The notes: generated by a model from the letters alone, not told the origin. A stretch of DNA of 64,000 nt from Halobellus rarus (GCF_024494595.1 NZ_JANHDI010000006.1:62001-126000), one strand, 5' to 3'. Positions 27,685-36,801 are shown, counted from the first letter of the stretch. Numbers and translations are program-made.

Positions 27685-28905
27685 ATGACACCGACACGGG
27701 GCTTCACGTTCGACTTCCGCACCGGACGGATCGTCGTCGATACCGGCTGTGTCGACGGCCTCGGCGACGAACTCGATCGACGCGGACTACAGCGCGCGAT
27801 GCTCGTGAGCGGTCGGACCGTGGGTACGACCCCGGCGGTCGTCGACCCGATCCGAGAGGGACTGGGCGGCCGACTCGTCTCGGAGTTCCCGGAGACGACG
27901 TCGGCGAAGACGCTCGGCACCGCGCTCGCGGGACTCCGCCTGGCCCGCGACCGCGACGTCGACGTCGTCGTCGCCGTTGGTGGCGGTAGCACACTCGACA
28001 CGGCGAAGGTACTCGCCGCGCTCTCCTCGCACGGCGACGGCGAAGCGGTCGCCGAGCGCGCCCTCGAAACCGGCGAGGTATCCGTCGCGGACGGGGGTGA
28101 CCCGCTCCCGATCGTCGCCGTGCCGACGACGCTCGCCGGCGCGGACCTCTCGGACATCGCGGGCGCGACGCTCACGCTCGACCGCGACGTCTCGGCCGGA
28201 GAGACCTACGAGAGCGGGGGCGTCGGTGACCCCCGACTGATGCCCGCGGCGCTGTTTTACGACCCCGACCTGTACCGGACGACGCCCAAGTCGGTGCTCG
28301 CCGCGTCGGCGATGAACGGGTTCGACAAGGGCATCGAGATGCTGTACTCGCCGAACGCGACGCCCATCACCGACGGCACCGCCGGGCGCGGCCTGCGCCT
28401 GCTCCAGTCGGGGCTCGGGACGATCCGGGAGGATCCGATGGACGAAGACCGCCTCGGCGACGTTCTGGCCGGGATCGTGAGCGTCCAGTACGGCCTGGCC
28501 GGAGCGGACGGCTACCGCGCCTCGATCATCCACGCGTTCGGCCACGGGTTCTCCCACGGCCACGACGTCCATCAGGGCACGATTCACGGCGTCCTCGCGC
28601 CCTACGTGCTGCGGTACGTCTTCGACGCCGTCGACGGCAGACGCGATCTGCTCGCGGAGGCGCTCGACGTCGACACCGCGGGACGATCGCCCGACGCCGT
28701 CGCCGCGGGCGTCATCGACGCCGTCGCGGCCGTCCGCGACGACCTCGGGCTGCCGAACCGCCTCCGAGACGTCGAGGGCGTCGAACAGGCGCAGTTCCCC
28801 GAGATCGCGGCCGCCGTGGCCGACGACGATCTGCTGGACGTCGCTCCTGAGGGAGTGGACCCCACGATCGAGGGGATCGTCGGGATCCTCGAACGGGCGT
28901 GGTGA
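27685..28905 (+). CDS. Iron-containing alcohol dehydrogenase family protein
   Basis: 406 residues from ATG 27685. N-terminal NAD(P)-binding domain with VAVGGGSTLDTAKVLA (about 93-108); C-terminal metal domain with MNGFDKGIE (Asp ligand) and a His-rich HAFGHGFSHGHDVHQG segment that supplies the metal-binding His residues. This is the Fe-ADH/glycerol dehydrogenase superfamily. Substrate unknown. Upstream is a 26-bp tandem repeat array, and no gene overlaps it, so it is probably transcribed alone. An ORF start at 27580 falls inside the repeats and was rejected. Confidence 0.9.
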   Translation: MTPTRGFTFDFRTGRIVVDTGCVDGLGDELDRRGLQRAMLVSGRTVGTTPAVVDPIREGLGGRLVSEFPETTSAKTLGTALAGLRLARDRDVDVVVAVGGGSTLDTAKVLAALSSHGDGEAVAERALETGEVSVADGGDPLPIVAVPTTLAGADLSDIAGATLTLDRDVSAGETYESGGVGDPRLMPAALFYDPDLYRTTPKSVLAASAMNGFDKGIEMLYSPNATPITDGTAGRGLRLLQSGLGTIREDPMDEDRLGDVLAGIVSVQYGLAGADGYRASIIHAFGHGFSHGHDVHQGTIHGVLAPYVLRYVFDAVDGRRDLLAEALDVDTAGRSPDAVAAGVIDAVAAVRDDLGLPNRLRDVEGVEQAQFPEIAAAVADDDLLDVAPEGVDPTIEGIVGILERAW

Positions 28906-28944
28906 GCGGTCCCAGAGGGTGACAGACGGCGGTTCCGCGGGGAA

Positions 28945-29523
28945 CTATTCGACGTCGGCCTCGCGTAGCGCCTCGGCCAACCGCGAGCCGTCGGGAACGG
29001 CGTCTTCGAACGCCGTGGATCCGATCTCCACCCCGCCGTTGACCGAGAGGAAGCCGAGCCCCCCGGCCGCCGCGTCGTCGAGGTTAGTCAGGAACGCGAC
29101 CTTCCGGGTCGCGGGGACGCCGTCGACCGACACATCCGCGTCGATCGATCCGTAGAGCCGCCGGTGCTCGTGGACGTGCTCGACGCAGCGCGCCGTGGGC
29201 GCGAAGAGCAATAGGAGGTACAGGGCCGGCCCCTCGCGACCGAGCCGCTTCCGGAGGTCGTGGGCGTCGTCCTCGTAGAAGTACCGCTCCATCCGTCGGT
29301 ACTGTCTGAGGATCTCGTTTGCGCCGCCGGCCATCCGGACGGCCGGGTCCGCCTTCAGTTCGACGAGGTACTCGATCCGCTCGGGCGGTTTCGTCCGGAC
29401 GTAGAGGTCGACGGACCCACGATTGCCGTAGTGGTCGTAGGGCTCTTCGAGACCGATCTCGGGGCCCTCAAAGGCCGCCTCGAAGTGCTCGACCGCGGCC
29501 GTCGCCAGTTCGTCCTCCCGCAT
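28945..29523 (-). CDS. Hypothetical protein with PD-(D/E)xK-like motif
   Basis: 192 residues from ATG 29523. D39 in GSVDLYVR, followed 16 residues later by E55-x-K57 in LVELKAD, matches the D-x(n)-E-x-K pattern of PD-(D/E)xK nucleases, after an N-terminal helix with Glu residues. The rest (GANEILRQYRRMERYFY, LYLLLLFAP) is helix and strand as expected for that fold. It could be a nuclease or an inactive relative. A longer start (29625) would reach into the mobA promoter. It is divergent from mobA and lies between two metabolic genes with no defence genes nearby. Confidence 0.65.
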   Translation of the reverse strand: MREDELATAAVEHFEAAFEGPEIGLEEPYDHYGNRGSVDLYVRTKPPERIEYLVELKADPAVRMAGGANEILRQYRRMERYFYEDDAHDLRKRLGREGPALYLLLLFAPTARCVEHVHEHRRLYGSIDADVSVDGVPATRKVAFLTNLDDAAAGGLGFLSVNGGVEIGSTAFEDAVPDGSRLAEALREADVE

Positions 29524-29655
29524 CGGTTCGATGGACTGCCCGGCGGGATATATGCGCTCCGCTCCGCCGACCGTCCCGTCCGATCGACCCGTCCCAGCGT
29601 CCCGGTCCCGATCGGCTCTCGCCACGTTCTTGATCCTCGTTCTCCTACGGGAGGT

Positions 29656-30270
29656 ATGCGCGCAGTACTCGTCCTCGCCGGCGGGCGCTCGACCCGCTTC
29701 GGCGATCGGGACAAGGCCGTCGCGGACCTCGACGGCACGCCGATGATCCGCCGCGTCGTCGACCGCCTCGCGCCCGTCGTCGACGAGGTCGTCGTCAACT
29801 GCCGGGACGACCAGGTCGACGCCGTCGCCGACGCGTTCTCCGACGCCTCGTTCGACCCGACGTTCGCGATCGACCGCGACCCAGACGCCGGTCCGATGGC
29901 CGGCATCGCTCGCGGACTGGAGGTCGTCACCGCCGAGTACACCGTCGTCGTCGCCTGCGATATGCCCTTCGTCGACCCCGACGTCGTCGAGTTCCTCTTC
30001 GAGCGCGCGGCGGGAGCCGACGCAGCGGTCCCCCGTCCCGACGAGTGGTACCAGACGACGCAGGCCGTCTACCGGACCGAGGCGATGGCGGCGGCCTGCC
30101 GGCGCGCGCTCGACCGCGGGGACGACCGCATCGTCGCGCCGCTCTCGGACCTCGAGGAGGTCGTCGTCGACGCCGACGAGATCGAGTCGGTCGGCTCGCT
30201 GGACACCTTCGAGAACGTCAACACGCCCGAGGAGTTCGAGGCCGCGAAGGAACGGATTCGAGCGGAGTGA
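29656..30270 (+). CDS. mobA: Molybdenum cofactor guanylyltransferase
   Basis: 204 residues. Starts with the nucleotidyltransferase signature LAGGRSTRFGDRDKA, then VVACDMPFVDPDVVEFL (metal-binding Asp) and FENVNTPEEFEAA at the end, all characteristic of MobA. It transfers GMP from GTP to molybdopterin, forming the MGD cofactor of DMSO/nitrate reductase-type enzymes. GGGAGGT immediately before the ATG is a clear Shine-Dalgarno-like site and fixes the start. It is convergent with yqeC, with a 3-base gap. Confidence 0.93.
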   Translation: MRAVLVLAGGRSTRFGDRDKAVADLDGTPMIRRVVDRLAPVVDEVVVNCRDDQVDAVADAFSDASFDPTFAIDRDPDAGPMAGIARGLEVVTAEYTVVVACDMPFVDPDVVEFLFERAAGADAAVPRPDEWYQTTQAVYRTEAMAAACRRALDRGDDRIVAPLSDLEEVVVDADEIESVGSLDTFENVNTPEEFEAAKERIRAE

Positions 30271-30273
30271 GGG

Positions 30274-31047
30274 CTACAGATCTGCCGACCGAACGACGTC
30301 GACGACCGGATCGTCCGCGCGCATCTCCGCGAGCACGACTCGCGGGACGTCCGCGCGCTCGTGTATCTCGCTCGCGACCTCCCGGGCCGTCGCTTCGAGG
30401 TCGGCGTCGTCGACCATATTGAGTAACGGAATCGGCGTCGCCCCCTCCGGGACGTCTTTGAGCCCGCCGCGGTCGCTCGCGAGCACCTCGGCGACGTCCG
30501 CCGCCTCGATCGTCTCGCCGGGTTCGAGCCCGGTGAGCTTCGACACCTCGTCGACCCGGTGCACCAGCGACTCCGAGAGCGGTTCGCCGACCGCGTGCAC
30601 GCTCGCGATCGACACCACCGTGTCCGCTGTTCTGGGGAGCCGCGGCTCCCACTCGTCCGGCGCTTTGAACCGCCGCATCCGCGCGCCGTCGGCCTTCACG
30701 AGGACGGGTACGTCCAGTTCGCCGAGGGCGTCGACGACTTCCGGCTCGTACCCGCGATAGCGATCCTCGCGCTCCCGCTCGGGGACGAGGCCGATCGGCC
30801 ACCCGTCGATCGCCGCGCCGTCGGCCCGGTTCGCGTCAACCGTTAGCCGCTCGCGGGCGACGTCGACCGGATCGTCGGTGACGACGACTTCTTCCACCCA
30901 GTCGTCGAAGATGGGAATTCGGACCGTCGCGGTGACGACCGCGCGGTCGAGTCGCGCAGCGAGCGCCGCGAGGGTCGTCTTCTTGCCGCCGGCACCGACC
31001 ACGCAGGTGATCCCGGTATCGGCGTTCAGTGCAGCAACGAGATCCAT
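30274..31047 (-). CDS. yqeC: YqeC-like selenium/molybdenum cofactor protein
   Basis: 257 residues from ATG 31047. A P-loop-like VVGAGGKKTTLAALA near the N-terminus and later VLVKADGARMRRFKAPDEWEP and SLVHRVDEVSKLTG are the marks of YqeC, a putative accessory factor for selenium-dependent molybdenum hydroxylases. It is convergent with mobA, supporting a role in molybdenum enzyme maturation. Whether this organism has a selenium-dependent enzyme cannot be seen here. The ORF start at 31152 was rejected because the extra part is not conserved-looking. Confidence 0.85.
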   Translation of the reverse strand: MDLVAALNADTGITCVVGAGGKKTTLAALAARLDRAVVTATVRIPIFDDWVEEVVVTDDPVDVARERLTVDANRADGAAIDGWPIGLVPEREREDRYRGYEPEVVDALGELDVPVLVKADGARMRRFKAPDEWEPRLPRTADTVVSIASVHAVGEPLSESLVHRVDEVSKLTGLEPGETIEAADVAEVLASDRGGLKDVPEGATPIPLLNMVDDADLEATAREVASEIHERADVPRVVLAEMRADDPVVDVVRSADL

Positions 31048-31167
31048 ACGCGCCGAAGGCGGCCCGGGCAGTTGAATCGTGTGCTTTCGAGGGCGTCGGG
31101 GGTCGCGACGAGAGACCGTCCGCCCCGGCCGTTCGGGACCGACCGTTTTCACCCGGGATTTCCCCGA

Positions 31168-31539
31168 TCAGGTGTGTTGCGCCGTGATATCGGTCGAGGA
31201 AACCATCCCGACGAGGTCGTCGTCGACGACCGGGAGGTGGCTGATCCCGAAGTTCTCCATCATCGCGGCCGCCTCGGTGAGTCGGAGGTCCGGTGGCACC
31301 GTCTCCACCGATTCGGTCATCACGTCGGCGACGGTGACGGTCGCCGGGTCGCGCTCGGCGGCGACCGCGTCGAGCACGTCCGTGCTGGTGACGATCGCGA
31401 GTTCGGTCGTCGGCACCAGCAGGGCGCTGACGTTCTCCTCTCGCATCCGCGTCGCCGCCTCGACGAGCGTCGCCTTGGGGCTGATCGTCACGAGCGGCGT
31501 CGACATTACGTCTCGCACCAGCGTCTGAGTGGTTGACAT
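31168..31539 (-). CDS. CBS domain pair protein
   Basis: 123 residues from ATG 31539, consisting only of two CBS motifs: VRDVMSTPLVTISPKATLVE and VADVMTESVETVPPDLRLTE, each followed by VSALLV or ISHLPVVDDD. Stand-alone CBS pairs bind adenosine nucleotides and regulate partner proteins. No obvious partner is fused. It lies 90 bases after the serine acetyltransferase stop on the same strand. Confidence 0.92.
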   Translation of the reverse strand: MSTTQTLVRDVMSTPLVTISPKATLVEAATRMREENVSALLVPTTELAIVTSTDVLDAVAAERDPATVTVADVMTESVETVPPDLRLTEAAAMMENFGISHLPVVDDDLVGMVSSTDITAQHT

Positions 31540-31629
31540 ACCCCGACCGACGCGGTCGAGGGGCTTCGGCTTTTCGTCATCGTCGCCCACGATTCTCGCC
31601 TGCCGACAGTACGATCTCCCCGACGCCGC

Positions 31630-32493
31630 TCAATCGTACCGCTTGCGCTCCTGCGTCGGATGGTCCTTGATGAACACCTTCGTGTGATCGTCGACGTCCT
31701 CCGTGATCCAGGAGTTCGCGCCGATGCTCACGTGGTCGCCGACGGTCACCGCCCCGAGAACCTTGGTCCCGGCCCCGATGACGACGTGATCGCCGATGTC
31801 GGGGTGGCGCTTGTATCCCTTCTTCAACGCGTGCTCGTCGCCCTCCTCCTCCTCGAAGTGGAGCGCGCCGAGCGTCACGTCCTGGTACAGTCGGACCCAC
31901 TCGCCGACGGTCGCCGTCTCGCCGATGACCACGCTCGTCCCGTGATCGATGAAGAAGTGTTCGCCGATCTCCGCGCCCGGGTGGATGTCGATGCCGGTCT
32001 GTGTCTTCGCGGACTCGGTGAGTTCCCGCGCGTACTCGCCCGCACCGATGTCGTAGAGCACGTGTGCGACGCGCTGGACCGCGATCGCCAGGAACCCGGG
32101 GTACGATCGAATGATCTCCATGTACGTCTTCGCCGCCGGATCGCCCTTGTACGCGGCCTCGACGTCGCGTTTGAGGAGGTCTCGAACTCGGGGGAGACTG
32201 TCGAGCACTGCGGCCACCGTCTCGTTCGGTCGGCCGTCCGAGTACGGACAGATCCCGGCCTTGAACAGGCTTCCCAGGTCGTCGAGTCGGTCCAGCACGG
32301 CCAGTTCGTCGCGGACGAGCTCCGGTGCGTTCCAGCACGTCGGGAAGAACAGTTCCTGGAGGATCGCGATCTCCTCTCGGCGGTGGTCCCGATCCGGGAA
32401 GCACGCCGTCACGCTCGTCGGAAACGGTTCCGTGTCGTCCTGATACGAGGCGAACAGTCGTTCGTGGGCGTCGCCGGCGTATCGGTAGTCCAT
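31630..32493 (-). CDS. cysE: Serine O-acetyltransferase
   Basis: 287 residues. The N-terminal 150 are helical, as in EpsC/plant-type SATs. The C-terminal part is a left-handed beta helix of hexapeptide repeats with DIHPGAEIGEHFFIDHG (catalytic Asp/His), VVIGETATVGEWV, RHPDIGDHVVIGAGTKVLG and VSIGANSW. It makes O-acetylserine from serine and acetyl-CoA, the first step of cysteine synthesis. No O-acetylserine sulfhydrylase gene is in the window. A partial copy of the palindrome end lies 27 bases upstream. Confidence 0.9.
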   Translation of the reverse strand: MDYRYAGDAHERLFASYQDDTEPFPTSVTACFPDRDHRREEIAILQELFFPTCWNAPELVRDELAVLDRLDDLGSLFKAGICPYSDGRPNETVAAVLDSLPRVRDLLKRDVEAAYKGDPAAKTYMEIIRSYPGFLAIAVQRVAHVLYDIGAGEYARELTESAKTQTGIDIHPGAEIGEHFFIDHGTSVVIGETATVGEWVRLYQDVTLGALHFEEEEGDEHALKKGYKRHPDIGDHVVIGAGTKVLGAVTVGDHVSIGANSWITEDVDDHTKVFIKDHPTQERKRYD

Positions 32494-32519
32494 ATCCCGC
32501 GTTTGCGCCAGGCCCGTAT

Positions 32520-32535
32520 TATAGTAGCGTTTGCA
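32520..32535. repeat. Single end of the palindromic element
   Basis: TATAGTAGCGTTTGCA matches 15 of 16 bases of the end of the 84-bp palindrome at 2978-3061 read on the minus strand. No opposite end was found in the next few hundred bases. It lies just upstream of the serine acetyltransferase start. Confidence 0.5.
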
Positions 32536-32711
32536 GGGATTCTCTCACCCACTGTCTCTCGCTGTGGTGCGGACCGCCGCTCGATCTCGGCGTGCGAAGC
32601 GATCGCCTCGCCCGTGCATCCGCCCCTGCGACCGCGCAAGTGTTATTGTCCGCTGGAAACAATATTACCGTGATTGTCGGACCAACGGGTCGATCGACCC
32701 GATTTCAACCT

Positions 32712-33287
32712 ATGAGCACACACGACGACAGCAACTGGCAGGAGGCGGTCGAGCGGAATCGCGAACGGAAAGAGCGGTACTTCCGCGAGAACCAGCGCTC
32801 CCCGATTCCGCCCGAACTGCGGGGGGAGGCGTTCCCCGGCCTCGACCACTACGACGTCGATCCGGACTACCGGTTCGGGCTGGCGCTTCACCGCTACGAC
32901 GACCCCGAGACGGTCACCGTCGAGACGACGGCCGACGGCGAGCAGACGTACCGTCGCGTGGGGCAGTTCCGGTTCGAGGTCGACGGGACTGAGGTCACCC
33001 TCGATGCCTTCGAGCCGACTGACGGGAGCGATCGGCTGTGGGTGCCCTTCCGCGACGCGACCAGCGGTGAGGAGACGTACGGGGCTGGTCGGTACATCGA
33101 CCTCGAACCCGCCGAGGACCGCCGCGACGACGGGACCTGGCTACTCGATCTCAACCGCGCGTACAACCCGACCTGCGCGTACAACCCGGCGTACGAGTGT
33201 CCACTCGTCCCGGCGTCGAACTGGCTGGACGTCTCCATCGAGGCCGGCGAACGCGACTTCCCGGTCGAAGTCCACGCCCACGAGTAA
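32712..33287 (+). CDS. DUF1684 domain protein
   Basis: 191 residues. Characteristic DUF1684 stretches: NRERKERYFRENQRSPIPPE at the N-terminus, LWVPFRDATSGEETYGAGRY in the middle and LDLNRAYNPTCAYNPAYECP near the end, with conserved Cys. No signal or membrane segment. Function is unknown for the family. It stands alone at the left border of the AT-rich stretch that precedes the catabolic cluster. Confidence 0.88.
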   Translation: MSTHDDSNWQEAVERNRERKERYFRENQRSPIPPELRGEAFPGLDHYDVDPDYRFGLALHRYDDPETVTVETTADGEQTYRRVGQFRFEVDGTEVTLDAFEPTDGSDRLWVPFRDATSGEETYGAGRYIDLEPAEDRRDDGTWLLDLNRAYNPTCAYNPAYECPLVPASNWLDVSIEAGERDFPVEVHAHE

Positions 33288-33657
33288 GCGCGGTCGGCCC
33301 TGGCAAAAGACCGCCGACTGGTCTCCCCGGGAACACGGGTGACCGTGTCTACGGCGTCGACCCCATACGGGCCGTATCTTCCGTTTCGGTGCTCGTGACT
33401 CCACGCGGCTGCGATTAGTACTAATAATTGATATAATGGAAGAAACATAATAAGATAAATATAGACTTAAATAAGTTAACTACCTTCACAACGATCTAAA
33501 ATGGTTAGATAGAATTATAATCAAAATATAGAAAATTTATTGATATAAATACTATTGAGATATGTTCAGACAACCGCTCGTGCCGTCAGCATCCGGCGAC
33601 GGACGTCATTGCGGGTCTTTCTCAAATTATAAGTTAGATCATCTCGTCCCCGTTATT
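33288..33657. other. AT-rich intergenic stretch before the catabolic cluster
   Basis: From about 33419 to 33560 the sequence is strikingly A+T-rich (runs such as AATTGATATAATGG, AGATAAATATAGACTT, ATAGAAAATTTATTGATAT) in an otherwise G+C-rich window. No ORF of note. It ends with an ordinary TATA-type box (AAATTATAAG, 33624-33633) before the first CoA ligase. It may be a strong promoter zone, a silenced region or the scar of an insertion. Confidence 0.6.
33624..33633 (+). promoter_or_regulatory. TATA-type box of CoA ligase 1
   Basis: AAATTATAAG, 24 bases before the ATG at 33658, the distance expected for an almost leaderless haloarchaeal transcript. Confidence 0.55.
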
Positions 33658-35211
33658 ATGCATCACACGTCGACGGTAGAGGTGCCTCCTATCAAAGATC
33701 TGTCTCGAATCGCGGCGGAGAACAACCCGGACAAGGTCGCGTTCGGCAACGGCGTCGACGGTGAGACGATGACTTGGTCGGAGTTCGACCGCCGGAGTAA
33801 TCAGGCCGCCAACGCGTTCAGACAGCACGTCGGCCAGGGCGATCGGATCGCGCTGCTGTGTGAGAACTCCCTCGAACACACCGTGCTCTGGAACGGCGGG
33901 CTGAAAACGGGCTGCACCGTCTCGAACTTACACGTCCGAGCGTCGCCGAACACGCTCGAACACGTCATCGACTCGTTCCGACCCCGCGCGCTCGTCGTCG
34001 ACGAGGAGACTTCGGAGTTCTTCGAGGAGCGTCTCCGCGACAAGATCGACACCGACCTCGACGTGATCGTCAACGTCGGCGAGGCACAGACCGACTACGA
34101 GGAGTCCTTCGAGCCGTTCCTGGACGGGCAATCCACCGCCGACCCCGACGTTCGCGTGCGAGAGGAAGACACGGCCGTCGTGATGTGGACCTCTGGGACG
34201 ACCGGCGAACCGAAGGGGTGGTGTCACACGAACCGGGGCCTGTACTTCCGCGCTACCACGCTCGTGAGCGTCTACGAACTGAACCGACCCGCCCGCCAGC
34301 CGCACGTCTTCACTCCCTCCTTTGCCGCCTGGTACTCCGTGGTGCTTCCCGCGCTCGTCTCGGGCGCGACGACGTACTTCTTGAGCTCCTGGGACCCGGA
34401 GACGTATCTCGAGATGATCGACGAGCACGACCTGACCAGCGCGCTCCTCGTGCCCACGATGTGGCGGGAGATCCTCAACCTCGACTCGTTCGACGAGTAC
34501 GATCTGAGTTCGCTGTCTGGGGTGATGTCGGCTGGCGAGGTCCTGAACGCGACGACGCTCAGGCGGCTCCGCGAGAGCGTCTGCGACGTGGTGAAGAACT
34601 CCTACGCGGCGACGGAGGCGTACGCCACGGTGATGGAGAACCCCGAACTCACCGAGGACCGCGTCGAGAGCGTCGGCAAGCCGGTCCCCGGCGTCGAGAT
34701 CCGCGTCGTCGACGACGAGGGTACCTACGAGGACGTCAAGCCGACGGGAGAGGTCGGCGAACTCGCCGTCAGAGCTCCGGACTGTCCGGTGTGGGCCTGG
34801 GAGCGCACGCGGAAGACCGAGGAGGTGTTCGAGGACGGCTGGTGGTACTCCGGCGACCTCGGATACAAGGACGAGGAGGGGTTCATTTACCTCGAGGGTC
34901 GAACCGACCTGATGATCCTCTCGAAGGGGATCAAGGTGTACCCCGCCCCCGTCGAGGAGCGACTCAACGCGCACCCCGACGTCAACGAGTCGGCGGTCGT
35001 CGGCGTCGAGGACGACGAGTACGGCGAGAAGGTCGTGGCGTACGTGTACCCCGCCGACCCCGAACTGACGGCCGAAGAGTTAGACGAGTGGTGCCTCGAG
35101 AGCGACGAACTCGCCCGGATGGAACGTCCCCGGGAGTACCGCTTCGTCGACGAGTCCCTTCCGCGCACCTCGACGGGCAAACTGGACCGGCTGAGCGCGA
35201 AAGACGAATAG
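33658..35211 (+). CDS. Acyl/aryl-CoA ligase 1 (ANL superfamily)
   Basis: 517 residues from ATG 33658. AMP-forming ligase motifs: P-loop WTSGTTGEPKGWCHT, YAATEAY, YSGDLGYKDEEGFIYLEGR, and the A10 Lys in PRTSTGKLDR at the C-terminus. It activates a carboxylate with ATP and CoA. Next downstream is an O-demethylase-like gene, and a close paralogue lies at 49530, so an aromatic or phenylpropanoid acid is the probable substrate (inference). The extra N-terminal residues from 33562 lie inside the promoter. Confidence 0.88.
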   Translation: MHHTSTVEVPPIKDLSRIAAENNPDKVAFGNGVDGETMTWSEFDRRSNQAANAFRQHVGQGDRIALLCENSLEHTVLWNGGLKTGCTVSNLHVRASPNTLEHVIDSFRPRALVVDEETSEFFEERLRDKIDTDLDVIVNVGEAQTDYEESFEPFLDGQSTADPDVRVREEDTAVVMWTSGTTGEPKGWCHTNRGLYFRATTLVSVYELNRPARQPHVFTPSFAAWYSVVLPALVSGATTYFLSSWDPETYLEMIDEHDLTSALLVPTMWREILNLDSFDEYDLSSLSGVMSAGEVLNATTLRRLRESVCDVVKNSYAATEAYATVMENPELTEDRVESVGKPVPGVEIRVVDDEGTYEDVKPTGEVGELAVRAPDCPVWAWERTRKTEEVFEDGWWYSGDLGYKDEEGFIYLEGRTDLMILSKGIKVYPAPVEERLNAHPDVNESAVVGVEDDEYGEKVVAYVYPADPELTAEELDEWCLESDELARMERPREYRFVDESLPRTSTGKLDRLSAKDE

Positions 35212-35287
35212 AAGATTTTATATATCTATTCTACTCCCGTGTTGGGGCCTCTCTATTGGCGGTAATATTCTCCTGAGAACGCGCCTA

Positions 35288-35307
35288 TTTTACCTAAACC
35301 TTAAGTA
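35288..35307 (+). promoter_or_regulatory. Promoter of O-demethylase 1
   Basis: TTTTACCTAAACCTTAAGTA holds a BRE-like CCTAAA and a TATA-like CTTAAGTA, about 30 bases before the ATG at 35338. Confidence 0.5.
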
Positions 35308-35337
35308 CAATACGTCTCTCCTTTAGGCTGCACTACT

Positions 35338-36690
35338 ATGAGCGAACGATCGTGGTCTTTCAGCGACAGTATGGCGGAGGCCGCCGACAAGGCGGGCAGT
35401 CCGGTCGAACTTATGCGCGATCTCGGTGTCGGGAAATTCACTAAAGTCCCGGACGAGATCACCAACTGGATCGAAGAGCAGCGGTCCTGGCGGGAGTCGG
35501 TCGCCTTCGCCGACCAGTCGTATCACATGACGGATCAGTACGTCGAGGGTCCCGACGCGCTCGACTTCTATCGCGACTACGCCGTCAACAAGTTCGACAA
35601 CACCGAGCCCGGCAAGGCGAAGCAGCTCGTCGTCGCCAACCCCAACGGGAAGTTCATCGGGGACGCGATCTGGTTCCACCTCGAAGAGGACAAGTTCCTG
35701 AGCGTCGGCGGCGCGGCCGCGCACAACTGGCTCCAGTACCAGGCCGAAACCGGTGACTACGACCTCGAGGCCGAGATGCAGCCCCGGCCCGTCACGATGG
35801 ACGAGGACCCCACCTACTACCGCTTCCAGGTGCAGGGCCCCGACGCCGTCGACGTGATGCAGGACGTCGCCGACGAGCCGCTGCCGGACCTCGGCTTCTT
35901 CAACCACACCGCCGTCTCCATCCAGGGACACGACGTCAACATCCTCCGCCACGGAATGGCCGGCGAGGCCGGATACGAGTTCTGGGGCCCCTACGAGGAG
36001 GGCGAGGAGATCAAGGAGATCGTCATGGACGCCGGCGAGGAGTACGACATCAAGCACCTCGGCGCCGAGAGCTACCAGACGCCGAACGCGATCCTCGGTT
36101 GGATCCCGCTCGTCGTCCCCGCCATCTTCGACGAGGGGATGGAGGACTACCTCGAATGGCTCGACGTCGGCGACGGCCTGCTCTCGATCGGCGGCAGCTT
36201 CGAGTCCGACGACATCACCGACTACTACTTCACGCCGACGGAGCTCGGCTACGGGCACATCATCGACACGAACGGCGACTACTGCGGCAGCGAGGCCCTC
36301 GCGGCGGAAGCCGGCGATCCCGACCGCGAGAAGGTCACGCTCGTCTGGAACGACGAGGACGTCGTCGACGTCTTCGCGTCGCTGTTCAGCGACGGCCCGA
36401 CGAAGAAGTTTATGCGGCTTCCGCACCCGCGCTCGTCGGCGTGCCACTACGACAAGGTCCTCGACGACGGCGAACAGGTCGGCGTCTCCACGGACAAGTC
36501 CTACATCTACAATCAGCGTGAGCTGATCTCTCTGGCCGTCGTCGACAGCGAGTACGCCGAACCCGGAACCGAGGTTTCGCTCGTCTGGGGCGAACCCGAA
36601 GACAACACGAACAAGCGGGTCGAACGCCACGAGCAGACCGAGATCCGCGCGACCGTCGCGACGGCTCCGTACACCGAAGACAGCCGGTAA
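35338..36690 (+). CDS. LigM/DesA-like tetrahydrofolate-dependent O-demethylase 1
   Basis: 450 residues of the GcvT (aminomethyltransferase) fold. The arrangement NWIEEQRSWRESV, FADQSYHMTD, VEGPDALDF, AKQLVVANPNGKFIGDAIWF, RFQVQGPDAVDVM, LRHGMAGEAGYEFWGPY, then LVWGEPEDNTNK with a final ATVATAPY is the pattern I recall for LigM and DesA, which move the methyl of vanillate or syringate to tetrahydrofolate. It is longer than T-protein or DmdA. A paralogue at 40030 and a MetF at 41644 support the role. DMSP-type demethylation remains an alternative. Confidence 0.78.
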   Translation: MSERSWSFSDSMAEAADKAGSPVELMRDLGVGKFTKVPDEITNWIEEQRSWRESVAFADQSYHMTDQYVEGPDALDFYRDYAVNKFDNTEPGKAKQLVVANPNGKFIGDAIWFHLEEDKFLSVGGAAAHNWLQYQAETGDYDLEAEMQPRPVTMDEDPTYYRFQVQGPDAVDVMQDVADEPLPDLGFFNHTAVSIQGHDVNILRHGMAGEAGYEFWGPYEEGEEIKEIVMDAGEEYDIKHLGAESYQTPNAILGWIPLVVPAIFDEGMEDYLEWLDVGDGLLSIGGSFESDDITDYYFTPTELGYGHIIDTNGDYCGSEALAAEAGDPDREKVTLVWNDEDVVDVFASLFSDGPTKKFMRLPHPRSSACHYDKVLDDGEQVGVSTDKSYIYNQRELISLAVVDSEYAEPGTEVSLVWGEPEDNTNKRVERHEQTEIRATVATAPYTEDSR

Positions 36691-36801
36691 GCCGGCCACC
36701 GACTGACCAACCCACCTTACTTCGCCGCCCGGCGCAGCCCACGTTTTTCGCTTCCGCCTCAGGTGATAACTGCAAAGTACCCCAGGCCCGTCGGCCGACG
36801 T

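Noticed and set aside
35338-36690. Glycine cleavage T-protein or DMSP demethylase as the identity of the GcvT-fold genes
   Set aside because: Both are longer (about 450 residues), no other glycine cleavage genes are near, and the wording and MetF/aromatic context fit LigM/DesA better. Not fully excluded, so confidence was held below 0.85.
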